A stretch of DNA of 12,165 nt from Candidatus Methanomethylophilaceae archaeon. Lineage in GTDB: Archaea; Thermoplasmatota; Thermoplasmata; Methanomassiliicoccales; Methanomethylophilaceae. Under the pieces are notes generated by a model. That model saw only the letters and a program-made list of their open reading frames with translations, was not told the origin of the DNA and did no database searches. The stretch covers positions 1 to 12,165 of the forward strand of contig JAFZXW010000218.1 in assembly GCA_017616575.1 (NCBI GenBank), read 5' to 3'. Shown in pieces: positions 7,165-11,677 of the stretch. Position numbers and translations under genes: made by a program. Position 1 is the first letter of the stretch, and every line of letters starts with the position of its first letter.

Positions 7165-7503
7165 ATGGCGGTGGCAGTCCTGGCCGTTGCGGCGATCATG
7201 GCGGCCATGGCCTGGGTGATTTATACGTACACGCAGGGGAACATGGACGAGAACGTCATGATGGCCCTGAGCTCGGCGCTCTCCGGCGCCCTCATGGTGA
7301 CCGTGATAATCTACGGCCTCTATGTGTACAAGGCGCCCTCCGCCGCGGAGCAATATCAGAAAATGCTCGAGGAAAAGAAGAAAGGAGAGAACCGATCCGG
7401 AAGGGAAAGGGCGAATGCCCCCTCGTTTTTCACTGGTTGGACTTCCAGAGCCCGTGCTTGTTGCAGTACTCCCAGGCGACCACGTTCTCGGCGTCGGTCT
7501 TGA
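7165..7503 (+). CDS. Small two-helix membrane protein, unknown function
   Basis: 112 residues from the only in-frame ATG. Upstream in-frame codons back to the TAA at 7120 contain no start. Two hydrophobic helices (about 1-20 and 33-55) are joined by a short acidic loop (QGNMDEN) and followed by a charged helix, EQYQKMLEEKKKGE. I do not recognise the family. From about residue 76 the protein becomes basic and low in complexity (RSGRERANAP, then an Arg/Ser/Pro-rich tail) and from 7430 it is encoded antisense to desulfoferrodoxin. The natural C-terminus is probably near residue 76, with run-on to the TGA. A GGGC/GCCC hairpin with a T5 run (7409-7430) lies before that stop. Confidence 0.6.
   Translation: MAVAVLAVAAIMAAMAWVIYTYTQGNMDENVMMALSSALSGALMVTVIIYGLYVYKAPSAAEQYQKMLEEKKKGENRSGRERANAPSFFTGWTSRARACCSTPRRPRSRRRS
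7409..7430 (+). terminator. Hairpin with T-run between converging genes
   Basis: GGGCGAATGCCC (7409-7420) is a 4-bp stem with a GAAT loop, followed by CCTCG and TTTTT (7426-7430). On the plus strand this resembles an intrinsic terminator. The reading frame of the small membrane protein continues 73 nt past it. Confidence 0.35.
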
Positions 7504-7804
7504 AGAAGGCCTCGGGAGCGTCGCCGGGCTTGAGGTATTTCCTCATCAGGACGCCGTCGGCGCAGATCTGGATGTAGACGATGTAATGGTCGTCCGCCAT
7601 GGGGTGCGCGGCCTCTTTCCCGACCTTGACCAGGAATCCCCCGTCGACCTTCTCGATGTAAGGGACATGCTTCTCCTTGGCGAAATCGTCGGTCCTGGGC
7701 TCCTTCATCTCCATAGGCATGCCGCAGCAGCTGGGCTTGCATCCGCCCTTGTAGACGAGCTCGACGGCCGTCCCGCATTTCGAACAAACGTAGATTCTGC
7801 TCAT
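7430..7804 (-). CDS. dfx: Desulfoferrodoxin / superoxide reductase (class I, two-iron)
   Basis: 124 residues, normal for desulfoferrodoxin. The enzyme reduces superoxide to hydrogen peroxide without making oxygen, a cytoplasmic defence of anaerobes. The N-terminal rubredoxin-like centre is complete: Cys7, Cys10, Cys26 and Cys27 (YVCSKC, SCCGMPM). The catalytic His4Cys iron site is complete: His46 in EKHVP with the conserved Glu44-Lys45, His67, His73, Cys114 and His117 (CNKHGLWKS). A TATA-like element at 7838-7845 and a GAGGT ribosome binding site 6 nt before the ATG support the start. The 3' end overlaps the run-on tail of the converging membrane protein gene. An iron-sulfur-flavoprotein-like gene lies one gene away, on the far side of the TIM-barrel-like gene. 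Confidence 0.95.
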   Translation of the reverse strand: MSRIYVCSKCGTAVELVYKGGCKPSCCGMPMEMKEPRTDDFAKEKHVPYIEKVDGGFLVKVGKEAAHPMADDHYIVYIQICADGVLMRKYLKPGDAPEAFFKTDAENVVAWEYCNKHGLWKSNQ

Positions 7805-7837
7805 TTACGAACCTCAAGGGAAAAGGCCCCGTGTCGG

Positions 7838-7845
7838 ATAAATAA
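7838..7845 (-). promoter_or_regulatory. TATA box and ribosome binding site region of desulfoferrodoxin
   Basis: ATAAATAA (TTATTTAT on the minus strand) would start transcription near 7816, giving a leader of about 12 nt. The leader includes GAGGT at 7811-7815. This gene therefore has a Shine-Dalgarno leader, unlike most neighbours. Confidence 0.5.
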
Positions 7846-7889
7846 CCTACCGACGGCGGGACGGATGGCGCGACCAGCCTCGACACGTC

Positions 7890-7897
7890 CTTATATC
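7890..7897 (+). promoter_or_regulatory. TATA box of the 7917 gene
   Basis: CTTATATC is centred about 24 nt before the ATG at 7917, consistent with a leaderless transcript. Confidence 0.5.
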
Positions 7898-7916
7898 TTT
7901 TATCGGATGGGACAGC

Positions 7917-8672
7917 ATGGACATTCCGGCGGTCTTCGCCAGATTCGCAGACGACAAGGTCACCCTATCGGAGGGGCATTTCAGGAGGACCGTACCGGTG
8001 TTGGACGGCGGTCTGCTCCCGCTCTCCTCCATCTCCGGCGTGGTGGACAAGGAGTCCCGCAACCCTTTCCTGGTCGCCGACGTGAACAGCCTCGCCGGGA
8101 GGTTCTTCTGCGAGAAGATAATGAAGCACGTCAGGGTCAGGGGGGCGTCCATGTGGCTCATGACCTACATAGAGGACGCCGACGACCTGTTCGACGCCTT
8201 CAACTACAACGCCGACATGGTCGTCTCGCCTTACCATGCGTCGGAGTCCGACGCCGCCATGGCCGACATTTACGACGTCTCCGACAGCTTCGTCCCCGCC
8301 GTCTACGTCCACAAGGAGAAGGCCGTGCTCAGGAAAGGAAGGCCGGGGGACCTCCGCGGCACCTTGGACCGCCTCTGCGACATCGGGTTCGAAAAGATCT
8401 GCATCCTGGACACCGACATGTCCATGACGGCGGAGGAGTGGGAGGCCGTGGCGGACCGCTATCCTTCCGCGATACCGTTCCCCGGATGGGCGGGAGGATC
8501 CGCCCCGGAATCGGGATTCGAATCCAGGGTCGTCCCCGTTCGCTTCCGAAAGCTCTTTCCAAGAACCCTTCCACAGCCTCGCGGGACCCTTTCGTCCCTC
8601 TCGCGTCCGTGCCAGGGAATTCCAGATGCCCGCGCCATCTCATCCCGACGGTTATCGACAGAGCCCTCATGA
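7917..8672 (+). CDS. Unrecognised protein, possibly TIM-barrel (HisA/HisF-like)
   Basis: 251 residues as read, with good coding character (G/C-rich third positions) only to about residue 195. The pattern suggests alternating strands and helices of a barrel: FLVADVNSL, SMWLMTYIEDADDLFDAF, ADMVVSPYH, VPAVYVHKEKA, LCDIGFEKICILDTD, AIPFPGWAGG. Loose resemblance to HisA/HisF-like phosphate-binding barrels is my inference; no catalytic motif is clear, and it is not a canonical HisA. Acidic and His residues at strand ends (Asp55, Glu86, His107, Asp165) could form an active site. After residue 195 the sequence becomes Arg/Pro/Ser-rich and overlaps 344 bp of the converging flavoprotein ORF, so the true C-terminus is probably near 8500. 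Hairpins at 8488-8525 mark that junction. Confidence 0.7.
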   Translation: MDIPAVFARFADDKVTLSEGHFRRTVPVLDGGLLPLSSISGVVDKESRNPFLVADVNSLAGRFFCEKIMKHVRVRGASMWLMTYIEDADDLFDAFNYNADMVVSPYHASESDAAMADIYDVSDSFVPAVYVHKEKAVLRKGRPGDLRGTLDRLCDIGFEKICILDTDMSMTAEEWEAVADRYPSAIPFPGWAGGSAPESGFESRVVPVRFRKLFPRTLPQPRGTLSSLSRPCQGIPDARAISSRRLSTEPS

Positions 8673-9069
8673 CGCTGACCGACGGCAAGAACCTGGGCTC
8701 CGGGCCCCCTCCGCAGATGAGCGCGGCGCACTCCTTGGGATGGGGTGACTCTTTGTCAAGCCAGAACGGCTGGAAACGGTCTATGACGGCCTTGGCCATC
8801 GAGGACGGGCCGCTGAAGTGCACCGGGAAGGAGAATACGATAACGTCCGCCCTGGAAGCCTTGTCCAGGATCGGGGCCATGTCGTCGTCGATGATACAGG
8901 GCCCGTCCTTGCAGGCCCCGCATCCGGTGCAATGGCCGATCCTCATCGATGCGGGGAATACCGCATCCGCCTCGAAGCCAGAGGAACGAAACCACCTCTC
9001 CGCGTCCTTCGCCATGGTGGACGACGTGCCGGACAAGTCCGCGCTCCCGCAAACCACAAGGGCCCTCAT
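8329..9069 (-). CDS. Iron-sulfur-flavoprotein-like NAD(P)H/FMN oxidoreductase
   Basis: 246 residues from the ATG at 9069. The frame is open upstream to 9564, but that part is antisense to the DIP1984-family gene. MRALVVCGSADLSGTSSTMAK is the flavodoxin-fold first strand and phosphate loop. A compact Cys cluster follows, Cys47-x2-Cys50-x2-Cys53-x4-Cys58 (HCTGCGACKDGPC), matching the CX2CX2CX4-7C pattern of methanogen iron-sulfur flavoprotein, then IIDDDM, DVIVFSFPVHFSGPSSMAKAVIDRF (FMN site) and CGGGPEP. The family transfers electrons through FMN and a 4Fe-4S cluster; in methanogens Isf has been linked to O2 and peroxide reduction. Beyond residue 180 the sequence is Pro/Arg-rich, antisense to the 7917 gene and probably not native. 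It starts leaderless from a TATA element shared with the divergent gene. Confidence 0.85.
   Translation of the reverse strand: MRALVVCGSADLSGTSSTMAKDAERWFRSSGFEADAVFPASMRIGHCTGCGACKDGPCIIDDDMAPILDKASRADVIVFSFPVHFSGPSSMAKAVIDRFQPFWLDKESPHPKECAALICGGGPEPRFLPSVSVMRALSITVGMRWRGHLEFPGTDARGTKGSREAVEGFLERAFGSERGRPWIRIPIPGRILPPIRGTVSRKDSGPPRPPTPPPSWTCRCPGCRSFRTRCRRGGPRCRGGPPAFLS
8488..8525. terminator. Two inverted repeats at the junction of converging genes
   Basis: GGGCGG (8488-8493) pairs with CCGCCC (8500-8505) across a 6-nt loop. Just beyond it, GGATTCGAATCC (8514-8525) is a perfect 12-bp palindrome. They lie where coding character of the plus-strand 7917 gene and the minus-strand 9069 gene both fade. 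A bidirectional terminator is plausible, though no T-run follows. Confidence 0.35.
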
Positions 9070-9090
9070 GGCATGCGCTACGCTATGCGG

Positions 9091-9100
9091 GTTTATAATA
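9091..9100. promoter_or_regulatory. Shared bidirectional TATA box between divergent leaderless genes
   Basis: GTTTATAATA contains the palindrome TTATAA (9093-9098), centred at 9095.5. That is exactly midway between the ATG first bases at 9069 (minus) and 9122 (plus), 26.5 nt from each. No other AT-rich element lies in the 52-bp gap, so one TATA element appears to serve both genes. Confidence 0.65.
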
Positions 9101-9121
9101 CCGGAACGCATGCTCCCACGC

Positions 9122-9577
9122 ATGAAGCTCGCGGAAGCGCTCAAGATGAGGGCGGACCTGGACATAAGGCTCAGGCAGCTCGGCACCAGGCTGTCCAACA
9201 ACTCCAAGGTCCAGGAGGGGGACTCCCCCAGCGAGGACCCGGTGGCTCTCCTCGCGGAGCTCGACGAGGTCACCAGGACCATGGAGGACCTCATCCGCAG
9301 GATCAATATCACCAACAGCCGCACAATAGCCAAGGACGGCTCCACCCTGACCGCGTTGCTGGCGCGGAGGGACGTCCTCACCAGGAAATGCGAGACGCTC
9401 CAGTCCTTCCTGAACGACGCAAGCAACAGGACCGAGCGCAGGGCGTCCTCCGACATCAGGATAAAAAGCACTGTCGACGTCAAGGACCTGAGGAAGAAGG
9501 TCGACGCCATATCCAAGGAGATCCGGGAGACGGACAACGCGATACAGGAGCTCAACTGGACCACCGAGCTGATCTGA
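9122..9577 (+). CDS. DIP1984-family (septicolysin-like) protein
   Basis: 151 residues from the ATG at 9122. An in-frame ATG at 9110 would add four residues, but family members begin MKLAEAL and the TATA spacing fits 9122. Diagnostic segments: MKLAEALKMRADLDIRLRQL, NSKVQEGDSPSEDP, LLAELDEVTRTMEDLIRRIN, TNSRTIAKDGSTLTALLARRDVL, STVDVKDLRKKVDAISKEIRE and a terminal QELNWTTELI. The protein is almost wholly helical and probably coiled coil. Family members are sometimes annotated as septicolysin, but no biochemical role is established that I can vouch for. Most members I know of are bacterial, so transfer into this archaeon is possible. It is divergent from the flavoprotein gene and shares its promoter element. 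The stop is TGA. Confidence 0.9.
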   Translation: MKLAEALKMRADLDIRLRQLGTRLSNNSKVQEGDSPSEDPVALLAELDEVTRTMEDLIRRINITNSRTIAKDGSTLTALLARRDVLTRKCETLQSFLNDASNRTERRASSDIRIKSTVDVKDLRKKVDAISKEIRETDNAIQELNWTTELI

Positions 9578-9757
9578 CACGGGACGGTAACCGTCTCCGG
9601 AGCGAGTGCAGCCCTGCCGCGGGCTTAAGCGGCACTATGGATCTGAAGGGCCGGATGTCTACGCATACGCCCCCACGGTCACATCCTACGGTCATACCGC
9701 ACCGTCACTACCGCGCACTGGCCGGAGCCGGCGAGGGAGGGTACGGGGACTCCCGCG
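9578..9757. other. Gene-free gap with small repeats
   Basis: No credible ORF or RNA gene. It holds the inverted repeat GACGGTAACCGTC (9582-9594), a possible hairpin GCCGC/GCGGC around 9616-9633, and three further ACGGT/ACCGT motifs (9675, 9688 and 9701). It separates the convergent DIP1984-family and zinc-ribbon genes, so the hairpins may aid termination. Confidence 0.4.
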
Positions 9758-10048
9758 TCAGATTTTCTTACCGCAGACAGGGCAGAACTGGGCCCCGGGA
9801 TCGACCTTCGCATAGCATTGCTGGCAGTGTCCCTCCTTGTCCGCCTTGGCGGCCGCGTACCTGAACAGCCTCCTGCCCAGAATGGCGCCTATCAGGACCA
9901 GCCCGCCTATCAGGACGACGTTGACCACGGTCATGAAGGTCTTCCCCTCCGGGGTGGACATGTACGGGACCGCCGTCAGGACGAGCCTCAGGACCAGGAT
10001 GGCCAGCCATACGACGGAAACCGCCCTGGAAAGAGACTCCAACCCCAT
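9758..10048 (-). CDS. Two-helix membrane protein with C-terminal zinc ribbon
   Basis: 96 residues from the ATG at 10048. An upstream in-frame ATG at 10093 is possible, but a TATA-like element (TTTATC, 10071-10076) is centred 26 nt before 10048, favouring the shorter form. Hydrophobic helices span about residues 9-28 and 40-58. A short basic stretch (GRRLFRYAAAKADKEG) leads to a zinc ribbon with Cys75, Cys78, Cys89 and Cys92 (HCQQCYAKVDPGAQFCPVCGKKI). Such membrane-tethered zinc ribbons are common in archaea and mostly uncharacterised. The ribbon is probably cytoplasmic by the positive-inside rule. The stop is TGA. Confidence 0.8.
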   Translation of the reverse strand: MGLESLSRAVSVVWLAILVLRLVLTAVPYMSTPEGKTFMTVVNVVLIGGLVLIGAILGRRLFRYAAAKADKEGHCQQCYAKVDPGAQFCPVCGKKI

Positions 10049-10070
10049 GGCTCCGCATCGACGACGAACG

Positions 10071-10078
10071 GATAAACG
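10071..10078 (-). promoter_or_regulatory. TATA box of the zinc-ribbon gene
   Basis: CGTTTATC on the minus strand is centred about 26 nt before the ATG at 10048, implying a leaderless message. Confidence 0.5.
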
Positions 10079-10095
10079 ATTCGCCCGATGCAACG

Positions 10096-10104
10096 TCTTT
10101 ATGT
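10096..10104 (+). promoter_or_regulatory. Promoter of the egsA operon
   Basis: TCTTTATGT would start transcription near 10126. The resulting leader of about 15 nt carries GGGGTG (10131-10136), a purine-rich ribosome binding site 4 nt before the egsA ATG. Confidence 0.45.
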
Positions 10105-10140
10105 CACATCCGCGATACGGTTGCGGTTAAGGGGTGCGCA

Positions 10141-11199
10141 ATGGCCGAGGATTTCATGAAATGGAAAGTAGCGGAGTTCCCGCGCAACGTGATCGCAGGC
10201 CATAACGTCCTGGGGTCCGTCAGGGAGATGTGCGACGGGCTGCAGGTTGGCAAAGTCGCGACCGTGATCTCCGGCGACAAGACCATGAGGGCGGCCGGCA
10301 AGGACGTGCTCAGCTACATGGACGGCTACGACATCGACACCTGCATAGTGGGGGAGGCGACCATGGAGAACGTCGCTGCCACCCAGGAACGCATCGAGGA
10401 GTTCGGGTCCAGGTTCATAGTGGCCGTGGGAGGCGGGAGCAAGATCGACATCGCCAAGGTCGTCTCCAAGAACCTCAGGATCCCTTTCATCAGCATCCCT
10501 ACCTCCGCCTCGCACGACGGCATCGCGTCCAACAGGGCCTCGCTGAAGATGCCTACCGGGTCGAAATCCATAGAGTCCGGGTCGCCGATGGGGATCATAG
10601 CCGACACCGCGGTCATCGCCAAGGCGCCGTACAGGCTTCTCGCGTCGGGATGCGCGGACGTCGTGTCCAACCTTTCGGCACTCATGGACTGGGACTTCGC
10701 CGTCAGGCTGAAGAACGAAAGCTTCAGCGGCACCGCCCACACCCTTTCGCATTACGCGGCGGAATCCATAATTTACGCTTCAGACAAGATAAGGCCCGGG
10801 CTCGAGACGGGCGTCTGGCTCGCCATAAAGCCCATCATTGTTTCGGGGATGTCGATGAGCATCGCCGGGAGCTCCAGGCCCACCAGCGGCGCGGAGCACA
10901 TGATATCCCATATGCTCGACCTCACATGCCCCGGACGCGCCTTGCACGGAGAGCAGTGCGGGGTGGCCTCGATCATGACCATGTTCCTCCACGGAGGTGA
11001 CTGGAAGAAGATCAGGGACGCCTTGCGCCAGATTGGGGCCCCCACCACCGCCAAGGGGCTGGGGGTCACGGACGAGGAACTCATCGACGCCATGGTCCAC
11101 GCCCACGAGATAAGGTCAGACAGGTTCACCATACTAGGCACCACCGGCATCAGCAAGGAGGTAGCCGAGGTGGCCGCCAGGACCACAGGCGTCATCTGA
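10141..11199 (+). CDS. egsA: sn-Glycerol-1-phosphate dehydrogenase
   Basis: 352 residues, the usual length. The enzyme reduces dihydroxyacetone phosphate to sn-glycerol-1-phosphate with NAD(P)H, giving the backbone stereochemistry of archaeal membrane lipids; it is cytoplasmic. The nucleotide-binding loop is AVGGGSKIDIAKV (95-107). TSASHDGIASNRAS (121-134) is the conserved substrate-site segment of the family. Metal ligands of this iron-alcohol-dehydrogenase-like fold are visible as Asp173 (SGCADVVSN), His253 (GAEHMISHML) and His269 (RALHGEQCGV). The ATG is preceded by GGGGTG at 4 nt. The stop TGA lies 7 nt before the UPF0179 start, so the two are probably co-transcribed. Confidence 0.97.
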   Translation: MAEDFMKWKVAEFPRNVIAGHNVLGSVREMCDGLQVGKVATVISGDKTMRAAGKDVLSYMDGYDIDTCIVGEATMENVAATQERIEEFGSRFIVAVGGGSKIDIAKVVSKNLRIPFISIPTSASHDGIASNRASLKMPTGSKSIESGSPMGIIADTAVIAKAPYRLLASGCADVVSNLSALMDWDFAVRLKNESFSGTAHTLSHYAAESIIYASDKIRPGLETGVWLAIKPIIVSGMSMSIAGSSRPTSGAEHMISHMLDLTCPGRALHGEQCGVASIMTMFLHGGDWKKIRDALRQIGAPTTAKGLGVTDEELIDAMVHAHEIRSDRFTILGTTGISKEVAEVAARTTGVI

Positions 11200-11206
11200 G
11201 GGACAC

Positions 11207-11677
11207 ATGGTGCTTATTACGCTTCTAGGAGAGCCGCAGGCCGTGGTCGGCAAGGAGTTCTACTTCGTCGGCCCGATGAACGACTGCAAGGAATGCAAGC
11301 TCAAAGGCGTGTGCTTCAATCTGGAGCCCGGTTCCAAATACAGGGTCGTGGAGATCCGGCCGCAGCTCCATGAATGCCACGAGTATCTGGACGACAAGGT
11401 GGTCGCCGCCGTGGTGGAGAAGATCCCCACCAAGGCCGCGGTCCCCAAGAAGCAGGCGATCGAGGGCAGCATGATCACCTACCAGGAGTCCAAATGCGAA
11501 AGGCTGGACTGCCCCAACTACCGGCTCTGCCACGCCCCAGGGAAGGTCGCCGGCATGAAGTACTCGGTACAGTCCGTCGACGACGACCTGGACTGCCCCG
11601 AGGACGAGAAGATGGTCGGAGTGGACCTCTTCCGAGGCCGCTCCGATCAAACCGTTTTCAAAACTTCTCCCCTGTGA
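11207..11677 (+). CDS. UPF0179 family protein
   Basis: 156 residues. This archaeal family has no established function that I know of. Family pattern: ITLLGEPQAVVGKEFYFVGP at the start, DCKECKLKGVCFNLEPGSKYRVVEIRP, then an IEGSMITY segment and a second Cys block SKCERLDCPNYRLC. Eight cysteines (27, 30, 36, 57, 97, 102, 108 and 130) in two clusters suggest iron-sulfur or zinc binding. The ATG follows egsA by 7 nt, and its ribosome binding site (GAGGG) overlaps the egsA stop, so translation is probably coupled. The last 20 bp overlap the converging purC. The stop is TGA. Confidence 0.9.
   Translation: MVLITLLGEPQAVVGKEFYFVGPMNDCKECKLKGVCFNLEPGSKYRVVEIRPQLHECHEYLDDKVVAAVVEKIPTKAAVPKKQAIEGSMITYQESKCERLDCPNYRLCHAPGKVAGMKYSVQSVDDDLDCPEDEKMVGVDLFRGRSDQTVFKTSPL

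Noticed and set aside
8505..8535. TTCGAAT motif resembling a tRNA T-loop
   Set aside because: Flanking bases do not form a 5-bp T-stem on either strand, and no acceptor or anticodon arm could be built. It is part of the palindrome GGATTCGAATCC.
8459..8731. Minus-strand 90-codon frame as a frameshifted tail of the flavoprotein
   Set aside because: Its residues (RVLGKSFRKRTGTTLDSNPDSG) do not continue the flavodoxin fold better than the original frame, so there is no evidence for a frameshift into it.
9070..9564. N-terminal extension of the minus-strand flavoprotein frame
   Set aside because: It is antisense to the DIP1984-family gene. The flavodoxin fold begins at the ATG at 9069, which has a correctly spaced TATA.
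7322..9577. A 751-codon plus-strand open frame
   Set aside because: It crosses desulfoferrodoxin and the flavoprotein gene in antisense and the 7917 gene out of frame. Only the last 151 codons (from 9122) match a family; the rest is a GC-driven open frame.
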